From Phytophthora quininea (Eukaryota; Oomycota; Peronosporomycetes; Peronosporales; Peronosporaceae), in NCBI GenBank assembly GCA_011947345.1, contig JAAVTG010000075.1:248001-312000 (forward strand): 64,000 bases of DNA. Direction: 5' to 3'. Position 1 is the first letter of the stretch, and the number at the start of each line of letters is the position of its first letter. Under the pieces are notes generated by a model, which had not been told where the DNA came from, searched no databases, and saw only the letters and a list, made by a program, of their open reading frames with translations. Position numbers and translations under genes: made by a program. Shown here in pieces: positions 11,540 to 21,498 of this stretch.

Positions 11540-12165
11540 CTACCGAGCACTGAAGCTGTCCCAGTTCTTGTCGCTGCGTGGGTACTCGAGTGTGGCACGT
11601 TGTGTCGGACGATGCATCGTGAGCTTCGAGTTGCCGCCGATCGTGTCAAACATGCCGGACACGACACCACGGTGGTGATACGACAGCTTGAGCGTTTTCG
11701 TATAGAAGCCTCGCTAGGGTAAAGCGCAGCGTCAGAAACAATGGATCCCCCTGAAAACACCCTCTTTCCTACCTTCGTAAGCAGCTTCCGCGTCCAGAGC
11801 TGGATGTACCTGCACGCTGCCAGCGTCTCCGCCTCTAGGAACTTTGTCTTGCAATAGTTCATTGCTGTACTGAGTAGTTGCACTGATCGATCGAAGAAGC
11901 CCAGTCGACATTCAAACGAGTCGATGCTCGGCTGATAGAACGGCGGGTGTAGCAACCCCCAGCCTTGCACGACCTCGTCTCGACAGAACAGCATCTGAGT
12001 GTGAATTGGCTCCAAATGCGAGAGCACCTGTCGTCGCCACTTCATGGGCACAACACGCGCGTGCACCCACAGGTTCATGCCGTTCATGGCAGTCTCCAGC
12101 TCCCATGCCTCAAACAAAAGCTTCTGCGTGCGATCGGCCATCGTCACGCACTTCTCGGACGCCAT
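11540..12165 (-). CDS. Unknown conserved-looking protein, two exons
   Basis: I do not recognise the family. Exon 1 runs from the ATG at 12165 to 11773 and exon 2 from 11713 to 11540. They are joined across a 59-bp intron with a GTAGGA donor and a CCCTAG acceptor, in phase 0, giving about 188 residues. The protein has aromatic-rich, predominantly helical stretches (FEAWELETAMNGMNLWVHAR, MNYCKTKFLEAETLAACRYI) and ends GNSKLTMHRPTQR...WDSFSAR. I see no membrane segment or signal. The frame stays open upstream to a TTG at 12222, and an ATG at 12392 opens another frame (MARRSSLAEG...), so a longer N-terminus after a frameshift or an extra exon is possible. It is divergent from the UPF0598 gene. 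Confidence 0.55.
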
Positions 12166-12480
12166 ACAACGGTCCAAGATGGGTCTTGAGTTGGATTTCT
12201 TGTGTGACCGCAACGACTGCAAGTGAGTTCCAGTGGGGTGCCGCCTTCCGAATTCCCTCGCCGTCGTAGATCCGCCGAGTTTCGAGCTCTCAAAGCCAAA
12301 CCTTTGCCATTATTATCGGCGGAGTTGGCATTGCCGGTGGAGATCCCGAGCGACTGCCACGTTCCTTCCGCGAGCGATGATCGTCTTGCCATCTTACTGC
12401 AGAGAAGTTGAAGTGGCGACCGTTACGAAGAAGAAGAAAAACTTTATTAAAAAACGTTTTTCTACGTACGAAAGCGAAAA

Positions 12481-13345
12481 ATGATGCTGCGAAGCTCGCA
12501 GACTCTGCTCAGAGCGTGGCAGCGCTGGCCGAGAGCTTCTGTCGGTCTGCGTGCGTTCTGCACTGCCGACGAAGACAAATACCTGGAGCTCAAGCAGCTG
12601 AAGGATATCAAGAGGTGCGAGAGGAAGGCTACAACACGGAATTGGCATGAGTCAAGCCACATGTATTTATTTGACTCGGTGTGTGCCATAGTGACGAGTT
12701 TTACGAGACCCAGAACCAACACCGAAGATACTTTTACTACATCGACTTGCAGGTATGGATTGTTTCACTGACTTATTCATAGCGTACTAAGCCTAATGAC
12801 AATGTAAACAGGGTCGTCTGTTCCTGGAAGACACTCGCCCAAAGAACATTGCGACGTCGTTGAAGAGCGCCAAGTTCCTTCGCTTCTTCTTCTCGCAAGT
12901 GCGGCCTAATACGATTGATCACTGCAAGTCTGTAGAAGAAGAAGAGTTTCTGGAGTACCCGTTCCGGTCTCCGTGTGGGAAGGAGATGAACTTCATCAAG
13001 TCTGCGGACCGTCCGTTCGTGTTCGAAGACCTGCGCAAGGACGACGACGACGAGTGGACGCTCGTGTTCGGCGGCGGGATGCTCGCAATGCCCTTCTTAC
13101 CAGACTCTCTGCGGATCTCTTTGTCCACTGGCCGACTGTACCACGACATCAAGACCAAACACGTCTCGCCAGGAACTCCGGAAGGCGTCGCACTCGTGAG
13201 GTCCCAACTCGCCGTCGAGCTCGGCAAGCACATTGACGTCCACGACTTCCCCGACGACGTCGATTCGCTAGAAAACATCAATTCGATCGTAATCGGCGAC
13301 TTTAGGTGGGAGAACGAGCACTTCGCCATCCACGCCATCGAGTAA
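12481..13345 (+). CDS. UPF0598 (C8orf82-like) protein, probably mitochondrial
   Basis: Three exons, 12481-12614, 12692-12752 and 12812-13345, join in frame through GT-AG introns of 77 and 59 bp to give about 242 residues. The first 27 residues are Arg/Ser/Leu-rich with no acidic residue (MLRSSQTLLRAWQRWPRASV), as expected for a mitochondrial presequence. The body carries UPF0598 signatures: RRYFYYIDLQGRLFLEDTRP, KFLRFFFSQVRPN, FRSPCGKEMNFIKSADRPFV, FGGGMLAMPF, GRLYH and EGVALVRSQLAVEL. The biochemical role of this family is not established to my knowledge. Its stop is 86 bp before the next gene's ATG on the same strand. Confidence 0.85.
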
Positions 13346-13431
13346 ATCCAACTATCCTGCACTTCAACTTGCCTATTTTTGTTTTACCCAATCGATTACC
13401 CAAATCAGTCCGCCATATTGAGACAGTCTCC

Positions 13432-14418
13432 ATGATGCCACCGACAAGCCCCGCCGTGTCCGCCGGCAACCGCGTGGCGCAGTTCATCGTGGTCACCGCC
13501 GTCTTCTGCGTGCTGTACCAGCTGTTCACGCGTCCAGCAGTCGCCGTGGCGCCGTCTCCAGTGCCGTCCCCATCCCCACACGGCGGCTACCGCAAGGGCG
13601 AAGACTCGCGTCGCTTCAGCTCGTCCGAAGTGACTGGCTTCCTGCTGTTCCTGGGACTGTTTGGGCTCCTGCAGCACAAGAAGAAGAAGGATAAGCAGAC
13701 AGAAGATGTTGCAGAGCAGAAGAAGACCGCCAGGATCATCCAGAGCCAGAGGAACAGCCTCCGAAGTGCAGCCTTTCGAGTCCAGGAGGCCTCGTTGATC
13801 CAATTGCCGCTGGACGTGCTGCACGAACTGCTGCTGTTCCTCCCACCCAAAGACCTGGCCGATTGTCCTTTGGTGTGTAAAGCTTGGGAGCTCCAGGTCG
13901 GAGACTCGGCTGAGACGCTCTGGAAAAGAGTGTTTGAACGAGACTTTGACGAGTCAGGCGAGAGGTTCGCACAAGTGTTCCCTGTGGAGTGCTACAAGCA
14001 CTTCTACTTCCGACATCACTTGTCCAGAGCTGTCGAGCTGGCGAGGTTGCTGGGGATCACAGAAGGGAAGAAGTGCGTCGCTATTGAGGGCCAAGTGTAC
14101 GACGTGACGGACTTCTTGGAGCTGCATCCAGGAGGGCCGCATGTCATTGGAGACGCGGTAGGAACCGACGCCACCGTCATTTGGGATCAGTTCCGACACT
14201 CTGATGAGGCCAAAGACAGCATGCAGCAGTTTTTGGTACACGACGAAGTGCTTGCTCGGCCAGAAAGTGGAAAACTTCAAGGCAACTTGGCAGTTGTGGT
14301 GGCTCGATGGCGCAAGATCTCGTGGACACTATCACACTTGCACTGCTTTGGAAGCATGGCTCCGAAGTTTGCCAATGCTGTATTCCGTTTCCACTCACGA
14401 GGAGTGGCGATGGAGTAA
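13432..14418 (+). CDS. Membrane-anchored F-box / cytochrome b5 fusion protein
   Basis: From the ATG at 13432 the protein is about 328 residues. Residues 8-30 form a hydrophobic segment (FIVVTAVFCVLYQLF), and a second hydrophobic stretch follows at about 65-78 (GFLLFLGLFGLLQH), ahead of a Lys-rich cluster. An F-box follows (LPLDVLHELLLFLPPKDLAD, then CPLVCKAWEL and ETLWKRVFERDF). The C-terminal third is cytochrome b5-like: GQVYDVTDFLELHPGGPHVI and FRHSDEAKDSMQQFLV. Both expected haem-ligand histidines, HPGG and the later HS, are present. F-boxes usually bind SKP1 in SCF ubiquitin ligases; cytochrome b5 domains bind haem or steroids. The last 35 residues look less constrained and may hide an unannotated intron. 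Confidence 0.75.
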   Translation: MMPPTSPAVSAGNRVAQFIVVTAVFCVLYQLFTRPAVAVAPSPVPSPSPHGGYRKGEDSRRFSSSEVTGFLLFLGLFGLLQHKKKKDKQTEDVAEQKKTARIIQSQRNSLRSAAFRVQEASLIQLPLDVLHELLLFLPPKDLADCPLVCKAWELQVGDSAETLWKRVFERDFDESGERFAQVFPVECYKHFYFRHHLSRAVELARLLGITEGKKCVAIEGQVYDVTDFLELHPGGPHVIGDAVGTDATVIWDQFRHSDEAKDSMQQFLVHDEVLARPESGKLQGNLAVVVARWRKISWTLSHLHCFGSMAPKFANAVFRFHSRGVAME

Positions 14419-14484
14419 GCTGCTGCTGTAGCTGGATCTGTATAACGTTTGAGTTAAAAGTAATATCTATGAGTTCCTCTGAAC

Positions 14485-15333
14485 CTAGTGGAAGCAGCGT
14501 AGCGTGACACTGAGTCTGGGCTCTCGACATTTGGCCATCTTCGGTACAGCGTGCTTGTGCGTCTTTGCGTGGTGCCGCCCATGATCAGCAAGTCTCCGTC
14601 TCCCATCTGCAGCTCCAGTCGACTCACAGCCTTTTCGTCTTTCGGAGCATTCTTGGGGTTTTCTTCGTGAATACAAAGCGGCGAGTAGCCCCCAGTGACA
14701 GCGCCACGATAGGAGACCCAGCGATCATATCTTGCTCGTCGTCGGCGTGAGGTCCGATGTAATGGTATCCGTTAGCGTACCAATTCACAAGTCCGCCAGT
14801 AAGTTTCGAGTTGTGCGTGTCTGGGTCTTCTACGATGTGCTTCATGTGCTCGACAGCGTGCTCCAGTCCCCGTGGGAACTTTGGCTGAGCTTCGTACGTC
14901 ATGCCAGAGAATCTGTAGCTGCCCATTTCCCACACAGCATCTGGAACCTTGGGATCTTGGTCGGCTTGCCAAACATCATGATGGACTCGTAGTGCTCTGG
15001 GTGGGCGTCCCAAGCTTCTTTGAACATGGCAGACCACGTTGGACGTTCTTCATCTTCTGACGGGCTATCGTGCTTGAAAACTTGCTGATACCAGTGAGGA
15101 ACATGGTAGACCCAGCTGGAGTGGTCCGTCGTTAGGTACGAAATGGTTGCGTCTTGATCGAAGAGCTGCTCCGCGGTGTCTGCTGGGAGATGGGCGTACT
15201 CAACGCCTGCCTTCTTCACACTACCCACTACACGATCGAGTGAGAAGTCCTCCACTGCGGTTGATGTCGTCTTAACACGCTTGACGGGGCTCTGATGAGG
15301 GTTTACTGAACGCTTTGTCTTCTTCGTGGCCAT
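14485..15333 (-). pseudogene. AlkB-like 2OG/Fe(II) dioxygenase, frameshifted
   Basis: This gene is AlkB-family (ALKBH2/3-like); such enzymes oxidatively remove alkyl groups from DNA or RNA bases. It starts at MATKKTKRSV (15333). The body carries IMMFGKPTKIPRFQMLCGK, YRFSGMTYEAQPKFPRG and NWYANGYHYIGPHADDEQDM, which holds the iron-binding HxD. It continues with IVALSLGATRRFVF, LELQMGDGDLLIMGGTTQ and HAVPKMAKCREPRLSVTLRC, which holds the distal His and the 2OG-binding Arg. All catalytic residues survive, but frame changes near 14930, 14650 and 14575 are needed to read it. No plausible intron explains them. It is either a very young pseudogene or an intact gene with assembly indels. It converges on the F-box gene, with 66 bp between stops. 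Confidence 0.75.
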
Positions 15334-15519
15334 TACTATTGATACGTTTGACTGCTGAACTGATGCAAATACCACTCATGAACTCACTCCCATTCTGACC
15401 CCTTTATCTCTCCAGCTATCAGTAGCTAGCGTCTATCAACAACACGTGCGCATGTACATACGACTCTTCTTCTTAAGTTTCCCCGCTCAATAAATACATC
15501 GATCCAGCAACGCCGTCGC

Positions 15520-17528
15520 TTATTCAATGGTGAACCCCGTGATGTCCATCTGCACGATGAGCTTGACATACTCCCCTAGCACCTCCTTCGAGTTGTAGAT
15601 CGGCAGGTCCAGGCGGTTGAAGCACGTGTGCGCCTTGGGGAACAAGAAGGACTGGTTCGTGCCAGCAAACGCGACGTTGAAGCGGCGAACGCGACCATCA
15701 CTGCTGATCAACCCCTTGAAACCTTGTGCAGGAACACGACTCGTGCCCGTGGCGAACTGCAGCAATCGGACACGATCTTCGTTCTTCATTTCCTCCACCA
15801 CCTCCCAGAACCACTCAATGTTGTTGAGCTCGAGCTCAGTCGGGAAGTTGTGCGTGAAGAACTTGAAGTCAGTGTGCTTCTTCCAGTCTTCCACATCGAT
15901 GGAAGGCACGCCGCACATAAGTAGCTCTAGCTCCTGGTAATCGAACAGCTTCAGCAGACCCTCCGGCACCACGTCATACAGCGCGGTTAGGAACGCTAGC
16001 AGCTGGTCGCTCACACTACCCAAGACATGGTATTTGAACAGCGCGTCCAAGTAGCGCATCCGATTCTCGCTCGTAACATCGATGTTGGCGCCGCCTTCGA
16101 CAAGCTCTACGACTTCCGGTTTGCCGTCCACGATACGCGTCGCTGTAAAGTCCAAACACAGAGGCTCAATGTCGTCAATCTTCTTCACCATCACTGCGCT
16201 ATTGTAAATTTCGTCGTCCAAGAATTGCAAATCCGAGAACGAGATCGGCACGCCGAGGATGTGCTTCAAGAAAGGCAGAGCCAAATGCACGGGCAGCAAG
16301 TGCTCTTCTAGAATCGCCTTGCCCACCAACCGTCCAGCGAACTCAAAGTACGCCAAGTGGTCCTCTTCTCCGAGCAGGGCGTCCGAACTGCCGTTAATCC
16401 AGTAGCTGCGCTCGTCGCCGACCGTGCTCACGAACATGCCAAAGTCCGGGTCGAACATTTCGGAAAAGAGAAGCGTGAACCACTCGCGCATCACTCCGCC
16501 AGCATCCAGCGCCGGTTCTCCATCAAACACCACGCGCCACCGCTGCCGTAATTGATAGGGCTTCATGTCCGCCACCAACTCGAACGAGTCCTGCAACAAG
16601 TGGTCTCTTCGCACCACCAATTCGGCATGTCCTGACTCCCACGGCAACCACAGTCGATGGATTTCGGTTGAAAACCACCGGATCTTATCCGGGAACGGCA
16701 AGTTGTGCACTCCTTCGAGGTTCATGATCAGCTCCGAGCTGCCGGCTCCGTCCAAAATGTTAATCCGGTAATGGAAATCCGTGGCCACCACGTCGCTCTC
16801 GTTCAGCACTAATTGTCCCAAAGAATCCCGTACGCGGATGTACCCCACCGATAAATTGCTGTCTCTCTCCGTCGAGTCCAAATACCTGCTGAGTGACATG
16901 CGTCCTCCCGGATCGCTCTCGAAGGACTCTCGGTTGGATCTGGAATACCTCTTGGACTCTTGTCGGACCCATCGATGCAATCCATCCGTAGTCGGCATTC
17001 GTTTCCATTGCTGTCGTCGGCTAGCTGCCAATTGCAACTTGCTGAGTTTGGGTGCAGCCTTCTTCTTCTTGGCTGCCTTGGACGGTCGTCTTGAAAACTC
17101 GAAGCTTGGTCTGCCAAAGGAGCCGCCAATGGCGTCGTCTGCATGGGACGACGAGAAGGCTTCGGTCTCTCAATACGACCCATTCGTTGGGCCGTACTGC
17201 TGCTGAGACTGCTCCGAGTGAAACTGTGGCGACCGCTCTTCTTACTGCCGGCGATCTCCCGGTCGGCGCCGCGCAGTGTCTGGCACAAGTCGCAGAGCTT
17301 GCGCTCCGGGTGGTTGAGGAATTTGCAGACGCCGCAACGCCACAGCGCCTGCTCCATGAAACTGTCGTTGAGCTCCTCGCGGTAGACATCGGCCGGCTCC
17401 TGGATGAACACGAGCGACTCGCGCTCGCGCTGCACTTGGATATGGCGGCAGAAGAAGAGCAGCAGCAGGATGGCGCCCACGAAGAGCAGCACGCTTATAG
17501 CCACGACCACCGCCAGGCCCGCGGTCAT
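15520..17528 (-). CDS. HECT E3 ubiquitin ligase with N-terminal membrane segment and RanBP2-type zinc finger
   Basis: The ATG at 17528 opens a protein with a strong membrane anchor (LAVVVAISVLLFVGAILLLL) at about residues 4-27 and a RanBP2-type finger (WRCGVCKFLNHPERKLCDLC). The second frame, 17037-15520, holds a full HECT domain: RQRWRVVFDGEPALDAGGVM, FEFAGRLVGKAILEEHLLPV, FTHNFPTELELNN and the active-site Cys in FPKAHTCFNRLDLP, ending GFTIE. Between about 17220 and 17050 the frames do not join: a missing base near 17225 plus an in-frame TGA, or an unresolved intron, must lie there. Expected product about 670 residues, acting at a membrane to attach ubiquitin. Confidence 0.8.
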
Positions 17529-17776
17529 CGCTTGCGAGAGGCGGAAGACTGCAGGAAGTGCGCGGTGCAGCTGGGATGTTCAGTTGTTTGGCAGGGAGAG
17601 GCACTCGTAGAGAGTCAGTTAAAATTCGAGCTAAATCATGAAGTATACTATTTGAGGGTCTCTGATATTTCTTATTTGTATGAAGTGTAACAAAATTATT
17701 TTTTTACGTGGAACGAATCAACACTTCAAAGGACACATCACTGGGCACATTTGACCACAACTGTGTAGACTAGCGA

Positions 17777-17784
17777 GTTATGTA
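17777..17784 (+). repeat. Target site duplication, left copy, MULE-A
   Basis: The 8 bases GTTATGTA directly before the left terminal inverted repeat are repeated exactly at 21298-21305, directly after the right one. This is the footprint of insertion expected for Mutator-like elements (usually 8-11 bp). Confidence 0.85.
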
Positions 17785-17839
17785 GGGACTGTCTAAGGAG
17801 GGCCATTTGCGGGCAAGGCCATTTCAAGAGAACGGACGA
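17785..17839 (+). repeat. Left terminal inverted repeat of MULE-A
   Basis: 55 bp, an exact reverse complement of 21243-21297. The word GGCCATTT occurs twice, spaced by 17 bases, and the same double word occurs in the ends of MULE-B. It is a candidate transposase binding site. Confidence 0.92.
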
Positions 17840-18089
17840 CAAAACACGATGTGGCACGCGACGTCTTCAACACTAAAGCGGGTCCGTCCCAAGATGCCGT
17901 TCCCGCTACAAAATGAAATAACAAATCTTGTTAGCTGGAGTACAAATTCTAGGATAAGCACAGTGGTGAAATGAATGGCGGGTGGTTAGCGGATTTAGCA
18001 GTACGGCACTACAGCTTTAGTTTTTATAGCTCACTCACGTTTCCAAGCCTCTCAGCGAAAACTTGCACCACCATCACCAGTCATCTAAC

Positions 18090-20163
18090 ATGGTAAACCT
18101 CAGCACCTCTCCTGACATCAACTTAACCATCAGCCCCGTTGAGATTTTTATTCTTCCTCCTCCGGAAAAAGTCTACCAGTCGGAAGCCAAGGCTTTTGCG
18201 GCTATTCACGAGTGGACAAGAGAGCACCATTACAACTTAACTAAGCGACGAGCATTTTACTCGGATGAAGCGAAGACTGCTGTGTGGAAACGAGGTCTTG
18301 ATTGTGACCGCTCAGGAGGGCCAAAGGAAACTCAACAACTCGCTTGTGAAGATCGTGTGCGCACTATGCGAGGCTCAAAGCGTATGGGGTGTAAAATGAA
18401 ACTAGTCGTCAGGGCTGTCAGCAAGGACGATCCGCATGGACCGTGGGAAATAGTTCACACACGCAATGGCAGTGGCATTCACAACCATCCTGCCTCAGAG
18501 GACGCTCACGTCCATGCGTGTCACCGACAACGCGCTGCCGTCGCTCTTACTTTTTCGACAACTGATTCTATTCAAAGGCTGGTTGAAGCTCAGACTGCTG
18601 CGGGTGTGTCTGTTGCGAGCATTCGTGCGACTCTGAACCAAGCCGATCCCGGCTCATTTGTGACACCAAAGGATATTGCGAACACGAAGAATGCATTTCG
18701 ACGCCAGGAAATGGCCACACAAACTGTGATGGAAGCCCTGTTCTCTAGCCTTGAAAACCAAGGATTTTTCTTTCGTCACGCTACCAACCCGGCTACACAA
18801 GAACTGCGGTACTTGTTCTGGGCGCATCCTGCAACTGCCGCGGTTTATCGCCGTCACAACGACGTCCTGGTAATGGATTGCACGTACAAGACTAACATAC
18901 AAGCTCCCGTTACTAAACAATATTGCTGTAACTAGATTCAATATTGCTCTGCCTGTTGCTCAGTGTTGGCTGCCTGGAGAGAAAGAAGAGGATTACGTGT
19001 GGGGTTTAAACATGCTGCGGATTTTCATGATTGAACTGGGTGTGGGCTTACCTAGTGTGATTCTTACCGATCGAGAGCCGGCGTGCATGAATGCAGCTGA
19101 TCGCGTTTTTCCTGGCGTCCCTGCCATGGTGTGCCGATGGCACATGATCAAGAACGTGGAGGCTATGGCTCGCAAAACACTTGGTCAAGTCTCCGTGGTA
19201 GATCCTGTCACTGGACTAAAACGAAAGGAGAATACGTGGGAGACTGACGCAATCATGGTTGTATTTTACAGCGCTGTGGAAGCTCTCACCGAAACAGAGT
19301 TCAGCAAACGATGTGATGAAATTAAGAAGAACAATTTGTACTTGTCAGCATACCTGGATACAAATTGGTGGAAGTACAAGGAGCGAATTGTTAAAGCGTG
19401 GACAAACAGCTATCAGCACTTTGGCGTTCGCGACATATCCATTGTTGAAGGTACACATGCAAAGTGTAAGACCTGGCTCCGTAGTAGTAGAGGTGATCTT
19501 TACACGGTATACAAGAGCCTGTTGCCGTGGTGGCAGGGTGCTGCTTCTGACACTCAGTTGCTTTCAGCACGCAATGCTGTTATTACGCCGTTTGTACTTC
19601 AACCAAGTCGGTATGCAGCAGTGGTCAGGGTCATCAGTGTGTATGCACTCACAGCAACGGAAAGTCTCTGGCAAGATGCATCCAAAATCGTGCACAATCA
19701 CGTTCAACAGTCTCTGTGCTCCGGCAGCTTTCGATCAGTTAACGGAAGGCCTTGCTTGCACGACCTCATCGCCATCATCAAGTCTAACGGACAGCTGCGA
19801 CTACAGCCTGCAGATTTTGCAAAGCACTGGTGGATCAACAGATATGTCAATCCGCAAATGTTTTCTAGAGTTCTCGAGCCAGCCAATGTCTCTACAGCCT
19901 CTCGGGCAATCACACGCAATACACCGCATCGCCTAAACGCTGGTGTTAATGGTACAAGACGGGAGCCTACCTTCAGTGAAAGGGTTAATCAAAACCATCC
20001 AGCGACGCCGCCATTGTCTTCGTGGAAGGGATATGCCGATGTAGTAGCGCTTCCAGCTACAGCCACTACGCGTTCGGCCGGTGTCTATCAAAACGTCGCA
20101 TTCGAGGAAGCGTTTGTTCCTCCTCGTTCATGGGGATATGCTGGTGAAAACGGATACGCATAG
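18090..20163 (+). CDS. MULE transposase with FAR1-like DNA-binding domain (one frameshift)
   Basis: The ATG is at 18090. The N-terminal part (MTKRRAF-type block, VWKRGLDCDRSGG, RMGCKMKLVVRA, NGSGIHNHPASEDAH) has the C...C...HxH pattern of FAR1/WRKY-GCM1 DNA-binding domains. The DDE catalytic core follows: first Asp in VLVMDCTYKTN, second Asp in PSVILTDREPACMNA, then MVCRWHMIKNVE, and the Glu in SIVEGTHAKCKTWLRSS. A frameshift near 18897 splits it: the first frame ends at 18934, and the second continues from TRFNIALPVAQCWLP. The paralogue at 45-46 kb shows the expected join (TYKTNKYTLPLL), so one or two bases are wrong there. The C-terminus (GYAGENGYA) is intact. About 690 residues if read through. 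Confidence 0.88.
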
Positions 20164-20221
20164 AATAAAACTAATAACAACTCCAACCTCTCAGCCTTTC
20201 AACCTTGTTATTGACTACGAG

Positions 20222-21067
20222 CTAATTAGTAACCCGAAGTTTCTTATGCGGTCGTGAAATGTGAGTTCGGTAGGAACTGGGCTTCTCGTCCGCTCGTCCG
20301 CAGACACAGCAAACCAGTTTTCCCATCGGCAGTGGGTCATTTTCACGCTTACGCTTTTCCTTGTTTTCCGCGCTGCGAGGGTTCTCGATGCAAAATCTGC
20401 GATGCTTCCTCATCTTGTTGCTCTCCACCATGCGAAGGCCACAATACTGGCAGTCAAACGTCTTCGGCAGCACACTGGAGACAATGTCTGGCTTTCAGCG
20501 CATTCCTTTAAACGCGAGATAGCAGTGGATACGGTAGTTGGTAGAGCTGTAGGAGGCACCGCAGTGGTTTAAATCCCCTCGGAAAATAACACAGAATCCT
20601 ACCGGGATATCAATTACACGCGCCTTGGAGTCGTCACGGACCGCAAAGCATCCTTCAAAGACTTTCAACTTCGTGTTCTCCTGAAAGGCGAATATCATGC
20701 TGGCAGGAATACGCCCTTTGCGGCGCTGAGCTTCAAGAACGCTTGGCGGGTAATCTTGATGCGGTTCCTGTTCGTTCCTGCCACGGAGCGAGCGTAAGTA
20801 GGAGAATTCCCGAGGTGTCCATGCCGAATTGATGCAACTGGCGCTGTCCAGGAGCCCACGCCGCAGCTCTGCAACGGCCCCCGACGACGTGACTCTCGAC
20901 TGGGCTCGAAACTCGTCGTCGCTCTCTCCACCTACATTCTCGAAGACAGACTCGTAGCTCCTAGCCTCGGCCTCACGCTGGAGAGAAGCGATAACGCTGT
21001 CCACGATGCCTAGATACACGACTTGATAGCCCCTCGGAGGGAGGCGGACTATCAGGCTGGGCGCCAT
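20222..21067 (-). CDS. MULE-borne 2OG/Fe(II) dioxygenase with C-terminal zinc fingers (nonsense codon)
   Basis: The likely start is MAPSLIVRLPP at 21067, aligned with the start of the MULE-B copy. After about 110 poorly conserved residues comes a compact dioxygenase core: NEQEPHQDYP (iron ligands HxD), RIPASMIFAF, RVIDIPVGFCVIFRGDLNHC (distal His) and STNYRIHCYLAFKG (Arg expected to bind 2-oxoglutarate). A TGA at about 20495 follows KGMR; in MULE-B the same position is Trp. Beyond it the frame stays open: DIVSSVLPKTFDCQYCG, MRKHRRFC, VCCVCGRADEKPSSYRTHIS, two C2H2-type fingers. Substrate unknown; fused fingers suggest nucleic acid binding. It could be a truncated but folded enzyme, or be read through. 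Confidence 0.8.
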
Positions 21068-21089
21068 TTCTGAACTGGTAGCGGGCACA

Positions 21090-21215
21090 CTTTGGTGGAA
21101 CGGGCACGTTTCCTTCTTATCTAGAGTTTTGTATGCCGCAATGAAGCGGGCACGGCTCGGTGGGACGGGCACGTTTGCCTCTTCTATAGAAGTTTGTATT
21201 GTGCGGTGAGCAACA
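21090..21215. repeat. Subterminal imperfect tandem repeat in MULE-A
   Basis: Two diverged units of about 60-70 bp lie between the cargo start and the right terminal repeat. Each contains ACGGGCACGTTT, then a TCT-rich word, then TTTTGTAT or TTTGTATTG and a GCGG/GCAATG word. The core CGGGCAC occurs four times. The same CGGGCAC core recurs just inside the right end of MULE-B (near 47050). Candidate promoter or protein-binding repeats. Confidence 0.55.
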
Positions 21216-21242
21216 TTTTTCTGTCAAGACGTTCAGAATCCA

Positions 21243-21297
21243 TCGTCCGTTCTCTTGAAATGGCCTTGCCCGCAAATGGCCCTCCTTAGACAGTCCC
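21243..21297 (-). repeat. Right terminal inverted repeat of MULE-A
   Basis: 55 bp, perfectly complementary to the left repeat and followed directly by the second target duplication copy. Confidence 0.92.
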
Positions 21298-21305
21298 GTT
21301 ATGTA
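21298..21305 (+). repeat. Target site duplication, right copy, MULE-A
   Basis: GTTATGTA, identical to 17777-17784. Confidence 0.85.
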
Positions 21306-21498
21306 CTGCTGTGGCTACTCCTGCTGGAACTCAGTCCGACAGTAGTAAATGAAATGTAGAAGTGAGATGTATCGGTATTGAGACCTTAGCTACAGTTGAC
21401 CACCTTTGTTTTCGGTGGGATGGGCCATATCCATTGTGCAGAGGTGCTAGAGTACAAACAAAGCCTCGTCAATGTTGAATGTATTGGTAGCTTTTATG

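Larger units (their letters stand above)
17785..21297 (+). mobile_element. MULE-A: complete Mutator-like DNA transposon, 3.5 kb
   Basis: The element is bounded by 55-bp terminal inverted repeats (17785-17839 and 21243-21297) that match perfectly, starting GGGACTGTCTAAGGAGGGCC, and is flanked by an 8-bp target duplication. It carries a MULE transposase on the plus strand and, convergent to it, a 2OG/Fe(II)-dioxygenase/zinc-finger gene on the minus strand; the stops are 58 bp apart. Perfect terminal repeats and an intact duplication indicate recent insertion. One frameshift in the transposase and one nonsense codon in the second gene suggest this copy is not fully active as sequenced. Confidence 0.92.

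Noticed and set aside
17021..17389. 122-residue Ser/Arg-rich frame inside the HECT gene
   Set aside because: Out-of-frame shadow of the finger-HECT linker.
18063..18089. His-rich start of the MULE-A transposase frame
   Set aside because: The frame opens at TTG; the first ATG is at 18090, which gives a normal start.
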